A DNA stretch of 64,000 nucleotides from Bacillota bacterium (GCA_023410645.1 JAEYPQ010000065.1:62001-126000), one strand, 5' to 3'. Shown: positions 24,065 to 33,194, counted from the first letter of the stretch. Numbers and translations are program-made. The notes: generated from the letters alone by a model not told the origin.

Positions 24065-25198
24065 ATGGAAAAACAAGCATTAAATTTTGAAGTAAAAAAA
24101 ATAGATAAAAAAACTGGAGCAAGGTTTGGCGTTATGCATCTTCCGCATGGAGATGTAGAGACCCCAGTTTTCATGCCTGTTGGAACACAAGCAACAGTAA
24201 AATCAATGACACCAGATGAAATGAAGGATGAAATAAAAGCAAATATAATTTTATCTAACACATATCATTTATATTTAAGACCAGGGCATGAACTTATAAA
24301 AGAAGCTGGCGGATTACATAAGTTTATGAATTGGGATAGAAATATACTGACCGATAGTGGTGGCTTTCAAGTGTTTAGTTTAGGTGATTTAAGAAAAATT
24401 ACTGAAGAGGGGGTAGAGTTTAGGTCTCATATAGATGGTTCAAAACATTTTATATCTCCTGAAAAATCTATGGAAATACAAAACTATTTAGGATCAGATA
24501 TTATGATGGCCTTTGATGAGTGTGCACCATATCCATCTAGCTATGATTATGTGCAAAAATCGATGGAGAGGACGACCCGTTGGGCAAAACGTTGTAAAGA
24601 GTATCATAAACAAACTGATAGACAAGCTTTATTTGGAATTGTGCAAGGTGGTTTTTACAAAGATTTAAGAAAAAAAAGTGCAGAAGATTTAATAGAACTA
24701 GATTTTCCAGGTTATGCAATAGGTGGCATAAGTGTTGGAGAACCTAAAGAAGAGTTTTTAGATATATTAAGATATACGGCACCACTTTTGCCAGAAGACA
24801 AGCCTAGATATTTAATGGGTGTTGGAACACCTGATTATTTAATAGAAGCTGCTATTGCGGGTGTTGATATGTGTGATTGTGTATTACCAACAAGAATCGC
24901 AAGAAATGGTACTGCTATGACAAGTCATGGAAAAGTAAATATGTTAAATGCATGTCATATACATGATTTTACTACACTTGATCCAGAATGTGATTGTTAT
25001 ACTTGTAAGAACTTTACAAGAAGTTATATTAGACATTTATTTAAAGCAGAAGAGATACTTGGAGCACGTTTACTTTCTATTCATAATTTAAGATTTTTAG
25101 TTAGACTTATGGAGAATGTACGTGAAGCAATAAAAGAGGAGAGATTACTTGAATTTAGAGATGAATTCTATAAAAAATATGGATATACTAAAGAATAA
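24065..25198 (+). CDS. tgt: Queuine/preQ1 tRNA-guanine transglycosylase
   Basis: Exchanges G34 of GU(N) anticodon tRNAs for preQ1; 377 aa. The catalytic and base-binding regions are intact: LTDSGGFQVFSLGDLRKI, IGGISVGEPKEE, YLMGVGTPDYLIEA and CVLPTRIARNGTAMTSHG. Zinc ligands are visible in CDCYTCKNFTRSYIRHLF plus a downstream SIHNLRFL histidine. AGAGGAG precedes the ATG. With queA this gives two steps of the queuosine pathway within 4 kb. Confidence 0.97.
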   Translation: MEKQALNFEVKKIDKKTGARFGVMHLPHGDVETPVFMPVGTQATVKSMTPDEMKDEIKANIILSNTYHLYLRPGHELIKEAGGLHKFMNWDRNILTDSGGFQVFSLGDLRKITEEGVEFRSHIDGSKHFISPEKSMEIQNYLGSDIMMAFDECAPYPSSYDYVQKSMERTTRWAKRCKEYHKQTDRQALFGIVQGGFYKDLRKKSAEDLIELDFPGYAIGGISVGEPKEEFLDILRYTAPLLPEDKPRYLMGVGTPDYLIEAAIAGVDMCDCVLPTRIARNGTAMTSHGKVNMLNACHIHDFTTLDPECDCYTCKNFTRSYIRHLFKAEEILGARLLSIHNLRFLVRLMENVREAIKEERLLEFRDEFYKKYGYTKE

Positions 25199-25364
25199 AA
25201 AATATAATTATAGTTAATAATAACAAATGAATGTATATTAAAATATTATATAATAAAAATAAAACAATTATTGTTTTTTCCTTGCAATTTTATTGCGAAA
25301 AATATCAAATATTGGAACTAAAAATAAATGCTTAGTTACTATTTAAAAGATTGGGGGAATTAAA

Positions 25365-25946
25365 ATGAAAGTGCCACTTAGATATCAAGTTACAGAAACT
25401 GATTGTGGAATTGTTACTATTTTAAATGCAATTAATTTTGTATATGAAAGAGAAGAAATAGACCCAGAATTAATGGGAATTATAGCTAATTATTCAGAGA
25501 TAATTAGAATAAATGAACAAAATGTTGGACATAGATGGGGTATGTCTAGATACGCCATTAAGCATATCACCGATTTAATAAACAATTATTCAAAAACTAA
25601 TAAAATGAGGATAAATGCCGAATTATTAGTAGAAGAAGATTTAAAAGTAGATGATCCTAGAATTATTGATTGCCTAAAAAAAGGTGGAGCAGTTGTTTTA
25701 CGCGTATGGCAGGAATATGAACATTATTCCTTGTTAACTAATATAGACGATAAATATGCATATATTTTTGATCCATATTATTTGGACAAGAGTGAGTATG
25801 ATAATGATGAAGATGTTGATATTTTGGACGATGATATTTTTAAATATAACAGAAAAGTAAAAATTGAAAGAGTAAATTCTACAAGTACAAAAGATTTTGC
25901 ACTTGTAAGAAATGAAAATAGAGGAGTATTGCTTATAAATAGATAA
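25365..25946 (+). CDS. C39-like cysteine-peptidase-fold protein, cytoplasmic
   Basis: 193 aa with the papain-like C39 layout: VTETDCGIVTILNAINF (Cys14 preceded by Gln8), a histidine in EYEHYSLL (His120) and an aspartate in YIFDPYY (Asp136). This order Q-C-H-D matches peptidase C39-like proteins related to the leader-peptide proteases of bacteriocin exporters. Here there is no transporter part and no signal peptide, so it is a free cytosolic enzyme or an inactive fold. Substrate unknown. TTGGGGGAA precedes the ATG. The 165 bases upstream hold only a weak hairpin. Confidence 0.72.
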   Translation: MKVPLRYQVTETDCGIVTILNAINFVYEREEIDPELMGIIANYSEIIRINEQNVGHRWGMSRYAIKHITDLINNYSKTNKMRINAELLVEEDLKVDDPRIIDCLKKGGAVVLRVWQEYEHYSLLTNIDDKYAYIFDPYYLDKSEYDNDEDVDILDDDIFKYNRKVKIERVNSTSTKDFALVRNENRGVLLINR

Positions 25947-25973
25947 GCTAAAAATATATGTATTTATTAAATA

Positions 25974-26002
25974 TTGTAAATAAGATAATAAAATGATATA
26001 AT
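25974..26002 (+). promoter_or_regulatory. Promoter of the 26032-ywbE pair
   Basis: TTGTAA at 25974-25979, 17-nt spacer, extended TGA-TATAAT with the -10 at 25997-26002. Confidence 0.7.
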
Positions 26003-26031
26003 ACTCTTATAATAAAAATAGGAGGAATTAT

Positions 26032-26187
26032 ATGGAAGGACAATATTTTGTAGGATGGGGAACATTAGCGTTAATAAACGCAGGTATAGCACAAGGCAAA
26101 AATAGATCTGGATTAAATTGGTTTTTGCTTTCATTGTTACTTGGACCGGTAGCTACATTTTTTCTAGTTTTAAGTCCAAAACTTTAA
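26032..26187 (+). CDS. Small membrane protein (51 aa)
   Basis: A short ORF with GGAGGAATTAT directly before the ATG and a promoter 30 bases upstream. It has a hydrophobic N-terminal stretch (VGWGTLALINAGIA), a polar turn QGKNRSGLN, and a C-terminal helix WFLLSLLLGPVATFFLVL. The R-S-G-x-x-W-F-L-L-x-x-L-x-G-P pattern recurs in many unrelated small bacterial membrane proteins. Function unknown. It ends 9 bases before ywbE, so the two are co-transcribed. Confidence 0.72.
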   Translation: MEGQYFVGWGTLALINAGIAQGKNRSGLNWFLLSLLLGPVATFFLVLSPKL

Positions 26188-26196
26188 GGAGTATTT

Positions 26197-26388
26197 ATGG
26201 AAAATCAAATAAGAGATAATATAAAGCCTGGATTAAGGGTGTTAATAGTTTTAAAAAAAGATCAACCAACAGGTATTTTAACAGAAGGAATAGTTAAAGA
26301 TATTCTTACAAATAGTAGGGTTCATCCAAGAGGTATAAAAGTAAGACTTGAGGATGGTCAAGTTGGAAGAGTACAAAAAATAATATAA
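26197..26388 (+). CDS. ywbE: YwbE family protein
   Basis: 63 aa, matching the short YwbE/DUF2196 family: RDNIKPGLRVLIVLKKDQPT, GIVKDILTNSRVHPRGIKVRLEDGQVGRV. It looks like a small SH3/KOW-like beta barrel, which suggests nucleic-acid or ribosome contact, but no function is established. AAGGAG precedes the ATG. Second gene of a two-gene unit, ended by a hairpin at 26388-26420. Confidence 0.88.
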   Translation: MENQIRDNIKPGLRVLIVLKKDQPTGILTEGIVKDILTNSRVHPRGIKVRLEDGQVGRVQKII

Positions 26389-26420
26389 AAAGATGGAAAG
26401 GAGGAATAAAATCCTCCTTC
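26388..26420. terminator. Terminator after ywbE
   Basis: AAAGAT...GGAGGA pairs with TCCTCC...ATCTTT and is followed by Ts; it runs up to the stop of the convergent 26420 gene. Confidence 0.8.
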
Positions 26421-26728
26421 TATCTTTTTTTTGTAAATATCCTTTTATAATTTTCCATACTCCAAACAATAAGTGTATAAATATTAATTGTTGAAACTAT
26501 TATTGATGTAATACGTAGAATATTGCTTTTTGAAAGCATCATTTTTATCGATGCTACATTTATAAATGTCAATTCCAGAATTAATACTACGCTAATAGTG
26601 AAGAAAGATTTAAATGTTTTAGTGCTAATGAGCCGTTTATGTTGTATATAAGATAATATACAAAATATTAAACTAAATATCATTGAAACATAAAATAGAG
26701 CATTGATTTGAGCCATCTTTTCAAGCAT
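26420..26728 (-). CDS. Small membrane protein (102 aa)
   Basis: Not recognised. Three hydrophobic helices: about 10-28 (FYVSMIFSLIFCILSYI), 40-60 (FFTISVVLILELTFINVAS) and 70-92 (ILRITSIIVSTINIYTLIVW), with a basic C-terminal tail IFTKKR. AGGAGG lies 11 nt before the ATG, slightly far. It has its own TTGATT-N17-TATAAT promoter at 26780-26808 and converges on ywbE. Confidence 0.7.
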   Translation of the reverse strand: MLEKMAQINALFYVSMIFSLIFCILSYIQHKRLISTKTFKSFFTISVVLILELTFINVASIKMMLSKSNILRITSIIVSTINIYTLIVWSMENYKRIFTKKR

Positions 26729-26779
26729 AAATTAGAGTTCCTCCTAAGTTCTATTGGAATAAAAAAATATAATACAAAT

Positions 26780-26808
26780 ATTATAGCATACGTTTACATA
26801 AAAATCAA
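26780..26808 (-). promoter_or_regulatory. Promoter of the 26420 gene
   Basis: Minus strand TTGATT (26803-26808), 17-nt spacer, TATAAT (26780-26785). Confidence 0.7.
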
Positions 26809-26823
26809 TTTTATTTATATAAA

Positions 26824-26857
26824 AAGATACATTTACTATATAAATAAATGTATCCTT
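26824..26857 (-). terminator. glmS terminator
   Basis: GATACATTTA / TAAATGTATC stem with a TTTTTAT tract on the minus strand, 13 bases past the glmS stop. Confidence 0.8.
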
Positions 26858-26869
26858 TATTAATTATTT

Positions 26870-28699
26870 TTATTCAACGGTAACTGATTTAGCTAAGTTT
26901 TTAGGTTTATCAATGTCACAACCTCTAAGTTTCGCAGTTTCATATGCAATCATTTGTAATGATATAGTTACAAGGATTGCTTGAACAAATTCGGTGGTTT
27001 TAGGTAGTATTATTGATAAATCAGCAAATTCAGATATATTTAAATTATTAAAATTATCAGTAGAAATAAATATAACGAACGCACCACGTGCTTTAGTTTC
27101 TTTTATATTACTAACTGTTTTTTCATATAAATCCTCATTTGTTGCAATTGCAATTACAGGCGTTTTTTGTTCAATAAGTGATATTGTACCATGTTTTAAT
27201 TCACCTGCTGCATAAGCTTCACTGTGCATATATGAAATTTCTTTTAATTTAAGTGATCCTTCCATACAAGTTGCATAATCAATTCCTCTTCCAATAAAGA
27301 ATAGATCATTATCTTCATATATTGAATTTGCTATGTCTAAATATTCAACATTCATATTTAATACTTTATTTATTAAAGTATCAATATTTTTAAAGTCATT
27401 ATATATTTTACTTTCAATATCTCTAGATATTAATAGTTTTTTCTTTGCAATATCTAATGCAATTGTCGATAAGATTGAGACTTGAGTCGAATAGCCTTTT
27501 GTAGTAGCAACAGCTATTTCTGGTCCTGCATATGTATAAGTGCATTTAGTAGCTTCTCTTGCAATTGAAGATCCAACAGCATTTACAATTGCAAGTGTAA
27601 ATGCTCCTTTTTCTTTTGCAATTCTAAGAGCTGCAAGAGTATCTGCTGTTTCACCAGATTGTGATATAATTATAACTAGAGTAGAAGAGTCTATTAGTTG
27701 ATTTTTATATCTGTATTCTGATGCAACTTCAACAGTAGTTGGAATATGTGCATAATTTTCAAAAAGGTATTTTCCAACCATTCCAGCATGCATAGCACTG
27801 CCGCAAGCTACTATATGGATTGAAGTATATCTTGTTAAATCTACATCGTAAACGTAACTTTTTTCAATATATCTATCAAATATTTCTTTTATAACTTTAG
27901 GTTGTTCATATATTTCTTTTAACATATAATGATCATATCCATTTTTTTTGTATTCGGTTGCGCTCCAAGTAGCTTCATTAATAGTTTTTTCAATCTTTTT
28001 CATATTACTGTCATAAATATCAACAGAATTATCAGAAACTTTTACAAATTCAAGATAATCAAGAAGAATATATTTGTTTGTATATTCTAGTATAGCTGAA
28101 ATATCAGATGCTATAAAGTTACCATCTGCTCCTAAACCAACTACAAGAGGACTATCCTTTCTAGTTGCATATATAACATTTGGTTCATCATCAAACATTA
28201 TTGCAAAGGCATAAGAACCTCTAAATTTAGAGCATGCTTTAATAATAGATTCCATTTTTGCATTTATTTCATTTGATTTATCCATAAGTTCATATATATA
28301 ATTTATATATGCACATGCAACTTCTGTATCTGTTTTTGATAAAAATTTTACTCCATTTGAAATTAATTCTTCTCTAAGTTCAATATAATTTTCAATAATT
28401 CCATTATGAACTAGTATAACACTCCCACATTTGTGAGGATGTGCATTTATTTCGTTTGGTTCACCATGAGTTGCCCATCTTGTATGAGCAATACCGGTAG
28501 AGGCAACTATATTTTTATTATTTAGTTTTTCTTCTAAATTTGAAATCTTCCCTTCAGATTTATATAGATTAATCTTTCCATTCTCATTTACTGCAATACC
28601 TGCAGAATCATATCCTCTATATTCTAAATTTTTAAGACCGTTTATAACCACATCTTTTACATTACTTTTTTTACTTGAATAACCAATTATTCCACACAT
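26870..28699 (-). CDS. glmS: Glucosamine-6-phosphate synthase (isomerizing glutaminase)
   Basis: Makes glucosamine-6-phosphate from fructose-6-phosphate and glutamine, the first committed step to UDP-GlcNAc and the cell wall. 609 aa. The start at 28699 gives MCGIIGYSS, so Cys2 becomes the N-terminal nucleophile after Met removal; GGAGG is 8 nt upstream. An in-frame ATG at 28714 would bury the cysteine. The glutaminase domain has HTRWATHGEPN and GIIENY. Two SIS domains hold IVACGSAMHAG, SQSGETADTLAALR and FIGRG. Preceded by a glmS ribozyme, so expression should fall as GlcN6P rises. Confidence 0.97.
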   Translation of the reverse strand: MCGIIGYSSKKSNVKDVVINGLKNLEYRGYDSAGIAVNENGKINLYKSEGKISNLEEKLNNKNIVASTGIAHTRWATHGEPNEINAHPHKCGSVILVHNGIIENYIELREELISNGVKFLSKTDTEVACAYINYIYELMDKSNEINAKMESIIKACSKFRGSYAFAIMFDDEPNVIYATRKDSPLVVGLGADGNFIASDISAILEYTNKYILLDYLEFVKVSDNSVDIYDSNMKKIEKTINEATWSATEYKKNGYDHYMLKEIYEQPKVIKEIFDRYIEKSYVYDVDLTRYTSIHIVACGSAMHAGMVGKYLFENYAHIPTTVEVASEYRYKNQLIDSSTLVIIISQSGETADTLAALRIAKEKGAFTLAIVNAVGSSIAREATKCTYTYAGPEIAVATTKGYSTQVSILSTIALDIAKKKLLISRDIESKIYNDFKNIDTLINKVLNMNVEYLDIANSIYEDNDLFFIGRGIDYATCMEGSLKLKEISYMHSEAYAAGELKHGTISLIEQKTPVIAIATNEDLYEKTVSNIKETKARGAFVIFISTDNFNNLNISEFADLSIILPKTTEFVQAILVTISLQMIAYETAKLRGCDIDKPKNLAKSVTVE

Positions 28700-28741
28700 A
28701 ATATAAACCTCCATATTTATTATTTTTCAATGTACAAAATA

Positions 28742-28902
28742 TATACTTGATTTACATTACATAGATTTTGTAGTAATAAAAGATTTTACTTTTTTTACTA
28801 TGTATAACGATATTAAATCATACCGTGATAGCATCCGCTGATAAATCGATAACTATCATCCTCGTCAATATATTAATTTAATAATTAATATATCCATGCG
28901 CT
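28742..28902 (-). ncRNA. glmS ribozyme (GlcN6P-responsive self-cleaving RNA)
   Basis: On the minus strand the conserved core is clear. It runs AGCGC (28898-28902), then a long AU hairpin (ATATATTAAT/ATTAATATAT), TTGACGAGGAT, GTTATCGA, CAGCGGATGC and CTATCACGG. GATAG/CTATC form the pseudoknot. The 3' P3/P4 stems use TATGATTT/AAATCA and TACATAG/CTATGTA. Cleavage is expected between the A at 28902 and the G at 28901. It lies 40-200 bases before the glmS start. The long AU-only P1-P2 stem is unusual but keeps the fold. Confidence 0.93.
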
Positions 28903-28961
28903 ATTTGTAATTTCTTTTTTATTTTTTCCCCCTTTAAAGAAAATTCAAATTTATAATATGT

Positions 28962-28990
28962 ATTTTAATATAAAATTTTAAAAAAGTCAA
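28962..28990 (-). promoter_or_regulatory. glmS promoter
   Basis: Minus strand TTGACT (28985-28990), 17-nt spacer, TAAAAT (28962-28967). Transcription would start about 55 nt before the ribozyme cleavage site. The rest of 28991-29144 is AT-rich and shows nothing else. Confidence 0.65.
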
Positions 28991-29144
28991 ATTATTTAGA
29001 TTAAACTAAAATACATTAATATATTATATTTAAAATATTAAAAAAAGTTTATTATATATTTGAAGTGATTAAATTAGAAAATTACAAATAATTACAAATT
29101 GGCATATTTTTCTAAGAAAAAAAATATTTTTTTACATGTTTTAC

Positions 29145-29173
29145 TTTAACATTTTTTTTTTATATGATATAAT
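29145..29173 (+). promoter_or_regulatory. Probable promoter of the glucosaminidase gene
   Basis: Weak TTTAAC at 29145-29150, 17-nt spacer, TATAAT at 29168-29173 with TG two bases upstream. Confidence 0.5.
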
Positions 29174-29215
29174 TTCTTAAAAAAGATAGTAAAAATAAGA
29201 GGAGTAAAAATAGAA

Positions 29216-31522
29216 ATGTTTTATGATATAGATAAAAATATAAGAAATAAAAGAAAGATAATAGCACTAATAGTGATATTTGCATTAACTTTTAATTTAG
29301 TACTACCAATTTTCTCAAATAGTGTTAATGCTGCTATATATGATAATTTACCAAAGTCTGAATTAAGGTATGATGCTAATGATAATAGTTCGGTGTTTCC
29401 TGAAAGTTATAAACAATATATAAGAAATTTAAAATCTACGCATCCAAATTGGATTTTTAAAGCTTTATATACTGGTCTTGATTGGACTGAATCAGTAAGA
29501 CAAGAAAGTTATGAGGTAAAAACAGGTATTAGTACAGTATCAGATGGTTATAGTGCAAATTGGAAAAAAGATGGAACAAATAGTTATGTTGATGCTTCTT
29601 TTGTAGTAGCTTCGAAAAAGGCAGTTGCATATACAATGGATCCAAGAAACTTTTTAAATGATTATGGTATTTTCCAATTTGAGGCTTTAGATTTTAGTGA
29701 GGTAACTAATACAAAAACTACTATAGAAAAAGTATTAGCAGGAACTCTTATGGAAACTTATCCAACTAAATATAAAAGAGCGGGGACATGGATTGACTTG
29801 CCAAATGGACTTAATTGGGCACAAATTATAATTAATGCATCTAAAAATGCAGGTGGAAATGGAATAAGTTCAGTATTTCTTGCAAGTAGAATGAGACAAG
29901 AAACTGGTCTTGATTTATCAACTAATGGTTCAGTTAATGGTTCTGTTGCAGGATATGAGGGAATATATAATTTCTTTAATATTGGTGCTATTCCAAGTTA
30001 TGTTGGTGCCAAAGATGCAGTAACTAATGGATTGATATATGCAAGAGGACAAGGATGGACAACCCCAGAAGCTTCTATAAATGCAGGTGCCACTGAACTT
30101 TGGTCAAGCTGGATAAGATGGGGACAAAATACAGTATATTTTCAAAAATTTGATGTAAGTAATATATATGGAAATGCAAAAGCACTTTATGCTTATCAAT
30201 ACATGACAAATATATTGGCTCCATCAGGTGAAGCTAGAATTACATATAACGCATATGCAAATGCAGGATTACTTAATTCGTCTTTTGAATTTTATATTCC
30301 TGTATATGATAATATGCCAAATACAATGTCACCACATCCGGATTCAGAAGAGACTGGTAATTTGGAAGGAACAGACATAATATATTTAGATGCAACTTAT
30401 GATACTGGAGTAGATGATACATTTAATATAAGAAGTGGACCTGGTACATCTTATGATATTATAACAACTATAGTAGAAAAATTAGAGGGAGCAGAAAATA
30501 GGAAAAAATTTGTAAGAACACAAGTTGGAACAAATGGATGGGATAAAATAAAACTTAGTGATGGAAGAGAAGGATATGTATCTCAGTCATTCGTTCAAGT
30601 ATATAACTATACTCATGTAACATCAATATCACTTGATAAGAGTACTGCTACTTTAAAAGCAGGAGAAAATACTACTTTAAATGCAACTATATCACCAAGT
30701 AATGCTTTTATAAAAAATATTACATGGGCTAGCAGTAATAATAATGTGGCAACAGTAGATTCAAATGGTAAAATAACCGCTAAATCAGTTGGTACTACAG
30801 ATATAACTGTAACTACATTAGATGGAAATAAGGTAGCTAAATGTACAGTGACAGTTGTAAATACACCTGCAACAAGTATATCTGTTGGAAGTAGTGAATA
30901 TCCTGTTGTAATAGGAAATTATTTACAAGTAAATCCAACTATATCACCAGATACAACAACAAATAAATCTTATGATATAGTAGTTGAAGATACTTCAATT
31001 GCAACAGTTGAAAATGGAAAAATTAAAGGAATAAAAGTTGGAAATACAAAGGTTACATTGACTACAAAAGATGGAAGTAATAAAAGTTGTTCATTTACTT
31101 TAAAAGTAAGTGAAAATATAGCAACAGTCAAGGACTATCCAGTAAATAGTCAAGGTATAATTTCTAATGTTGCAATAAATACTAATGCTTCTACAATAAA
31201 AAATAAAATTGAAACTTCATATACAAAGAAAATCTTAAATTCAAGTGGAAATGAAATTGGTGACTCAGATAAAATTGGTACTGGTTCAAAAGTACAAATT
31301 ATTAGTGGTGGAAGTGTAGTACAAGAATACACAATAGCAGTTACTGGAGATTTAAATGGTGATGCAAAGAGTACTGCAAGTGATTATGTTTTAATTAAGA
31401 ATTACATTATGGATACTAATAATTTAAATGGTGCACAAATGCTAGCTGCTGATATGAATAAAGATTCAAAAATTACAGCAAGTGATTATGTTTTAGTCAA
31501 AAATTACATAATGCAAAACTAA
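29216..31522 (+). CDS. Secreted N-acetylglucosaminidase with SH3, two Ig-like and dockerin domains
   Basis: 768 aa. Signal peptide at about 14-40 (IIALIVIFALTFNLVLPIF). A GH73/LytD-like glucosaminidase domain covers ~60-365 with the catalytic glutamate in RMRQETG (Glu229) and NFFNIGA. A bacterial SH3 domain follows near 398-462 (FNIRSGPGTSYD). Two BIG2-type Ig-like domains span ~467-630 (TSISLDKSTATLKAGE, ITWASSNNNVATV). The C-terminus has paired dockerin-type calcium loops, GDLNGDAKSTASDYVLIKNY and ADMNKDSKITASDYVLVKNY. The protein should cleave peptidoglycan glycan chains and dock onto a cohesin or fold as a calcium cap. Next gene is a surface protein 40 bases downstream. Confidence 0.88.
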   Translation: MFYDIDKNIRNKRKIIALIVIFALTFNLVLPIFSNSVNAAIYDNLPKSELRYDANDNSSVFPESYKQYIRNLKSTHPNWIFKALYTGLDWTESVRQESYEVKTGISTVSDGYSANWKKDGTNSYVDASFVVASKKAVAYTMDPRNFLNDYGIFQFEALDFSEVTNTKTTIEKVLAGTLMETYPTKYKRAGTWIDLPNGLNWAQIIINASKNAGGNGISSVFLASRMRQETGLDLSTNGSVNGSVAGYEGIYNFFNIGAIPSYVGAKDAVTNGLIYARGQGWTTPEASINAGATELWSSWIRWGQNTVYFQKFDVSNIYGNAKALYAYQYMTNILAPSGEARITYNAYANAGLLNSSFEFYIPVYDNMPNTMSPHPDSEETGNLEGTDIIYLDATYDTGVDDTFNIRSGPGTSYDIITTIVEKLEGAENRKKFVRTQVGTNGWDKIKLSDGREGYVSQSFVQVYNYTHVTSISLDKSTATLKAGENTTLNATISPSNAFIKNITWASSNNNVATVDSNGKITAKSVGTTDITVTTLDGNKVAKCTVTVVNTPATSISVGSSEYPVVIGNYLQVNPTISPDTTTNKSYDIVVEDTSIATVENGKIKGIKVGNTKVTLTTKDGSNKSCSFTLKVSENIATVKDYPVNSQGIISNVAINTNASTIKNKIETSYTKKILNSSGNEIGDSDKIGTGSKVQIISGGSVVQEYTIAVTGDLNGDAKSTASDYVLIKNYIMDTNNLNGAQMLAADMNKDSKITASDYVLVKNYIMQN

Positions 31523-31562
31523 TTATTTGTTATATTAAATTTGAAAGGAGAAATATTTTAAT

Positions 31563-33062
31563 ATGAGTAAAATATTATACAAAAAAAATAAATTTATATT
31601 TGCAGTAGTAATGTTCATGTTTTTTGTTTTAGGAAATTATACTTTTGCAGCTTCATTTAATGTGACAACATCAACATCAACACTAGAAATTGGTGGCACA
31701 GCAAATATAGTAATAAATGGCTCTGATTTGGCAGGAAGATTTAATATATCATCTTCAAATGCAGGTGTTGCATCTGTTGGAACAACTTCTGTATTTTTAG
31801 ATAATAATTCTGCGACAGTTGTTGTAACAGCAAAAGCAGCTGGAACTGCTGTAATAACAATTGCTCCTGCAAGTGGAAATGTATCTGATTCAAGTGGTAA
31901 TGATATTTCAGGTACAATTGGAACAAAAACAATATCAATTACTGTAAAAGAAAAAGCTACCAATAATAATACTGGAAATAATAATAATAATAGTGGTGGT
32001 ACAAGTAATACAACTAATGGAAATGCTAATTTGAAGAAATTAGTGCCAAATTATGAGGGATTATCACCAAACTTTAATCCAGATGTAACTAGATATTCAT
32101 TAACAGTACCCTCAACTGCAACAAAACTTGGTCTTACAGTTCAAGTTGCACAACAAGGAGCTAAATATTGGATAGAAGGAGACGAAAATTTAAAAAATGG
32201 AGATAATACTGTTACTATAACTGTTACAGCAACAAATGGAACTAAAAAAGTTTACACAATAATTGTAACTAGAGCGGCAGATGTTGAAAAGGCAAATGCA
32301 TATTTAAATAATATTATAGTTGATGGAAAAGAACTTTCTCCGGCTTTTAATTCTGAAACTTTTGATTATACAATTAGTGATGTTAGTGCAGGTGTTCAAG
32401 ATTTAAATGTCTTTGCATATGCAAAAAGTGAAAAAGCTAAGATTGAAATTACTGGAAATAAAGGGTTAGTCGAAGGCGAGAATATAATAAAAATAAAAGT
32501 TACTGCAGAAGATGGAGTTACAACTAAAAACTATAATATAAAAGTTAACAAAGAAAAAACTACAACTGTAGTTGAAGATGATGATTTAGTAGTTCCTATT
32601 GATGTAGAAGTTTATCCATATGATGACATTAATAATACAAATGGCGGTGGGTTTAATGCTTTTAAATCTATCATAAAAGAAAATTTACTTGATTTACTTT
32701 TACTTGCACTCGTATTAGTAGAGTTTGCTCAAATCGTTTATTTCTATATGAAAGATAGAAAAGAAAAAGAAAATAAACCAGATGATATAAATATTGATAA
32801 AAAGGTAAATATCAAAGATAATAATGAAGATAAATATAGTGATACAAGAAGAAGAGCAAGGGCAAGTGTTGATGAAAGTCTAAATAACATAGGCGTTGCA
32901 ACACCAAATAACAATGATGAAATTCAAAAAGTTGAAGAAGAAAAAATTGAACCTAATTCTTTTGTACAAGAAAAAGATGAATTTGATAATAGTGATGAAT
33001 TAAATGATGAACAAGAAGAAATCAATGATTCAGAATCAAAAGATGATAATCAAGATGAATAA
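31563..33062 (+). CDS. Membrane-anchored surface protein with Ig-like and two cadherin-like beta-sandwich domains
   Basis: 499 aa. Signal peptide at about 10-29, then an Ig-like domain (~30-130; STLEIGGTANIVINGS, GTAVITIAPASG). After an Asn/Gly linker come two repeats of the cadherin-like type: NLKKLVPNYEGLSPNFNPDV and YLNNIIVDGKELSPAFNSET. Each ends in VTATNGTKKVYTI / VTAEDGVTTKNYNI. A TM helix lies near 372-396 (LLDLLLLALVLVEFAQIVYF). The ~100-residue tail is highly charged and should be cytoplasmic. It is co-oriented with the dockerin enzyme and probably in its operon. I see no clear cohesin domain. Confidence 0.8.
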   Translation: MSKILYKKNKFIFAVVMFMFFVLGNYTFAASFNVTTSTSTLEIGGTANIVINGSDLAGRFNISSSNAGVASVGTTSVFLDNNSATVVVTAKAAGTAVITIAPASGNVSDSSGNDISGTIGTKTISITVKEKATNNNTGNNNNNSGGTSNTTNGNANLKKLVPNYEGLSPNFNPDVTRYSLTVPSTATKLGLTVQVAQQGAKYWIEGDENLKNGDNTVTITVTATNGTKKVYTIIVTRAADVEKANAYLNNIIVDGKELSPAFNSETFDYTISDVSAGVQDLNVFAYAKSEKAKIEITGNKGLVEGENIIKIKVTAEDGVTTKNYNIKVNKEKTTTVVEDDDLVVPIDVEVYPYDDINNTNGGGFNAFKSIIKENLLDLLLLALVLVEFAQIVYFYMKDRKEKENKPDDINIDKKVNIKDNNEDKYSDTRRRARASVDESLNNIGVATPNNNDEIQKVEEEKIEPNSFVQEKDEFDNSDELNDEQEEINDSESKDDNQDE

Positions 33063-33063
33063 T

Positions 33064-33096
33064 AAAAATATCAGGGATTTCCCTGATATTTTTTGC
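33064..33096 (+). terminator. Rho-independent terminator
   Basis: AAAAATATCAGGG / CCCTGATATTTTT, 4-nt loop, T-run. Confidence 0.9.
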
Positions 33097-33165
33097 TAAT
33101 TTTCATGAATATATAATATTATTTATAGCTAAAAGTTAGTAATATATAGCATACGCCGCTAAATG

Positions 33166-33194
33166 TTGACATAATTTTAAAAATATGTTATAAT
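33166..33194 (+). promoter_or_regulatory. Consensus promoter of the 33243 gene
   Basis: TTGACA at 33166-33171, 17-nt spacer, TATAAT at 33189-33194. Confidence 0.8.

Noticed and set aside
31563..31963. Cohesin domain as partner of the dockerin
   Set aside because: The N-terminal domain reads as an Ig-like fold without cohesin hallmarks; kept only as a test idea.
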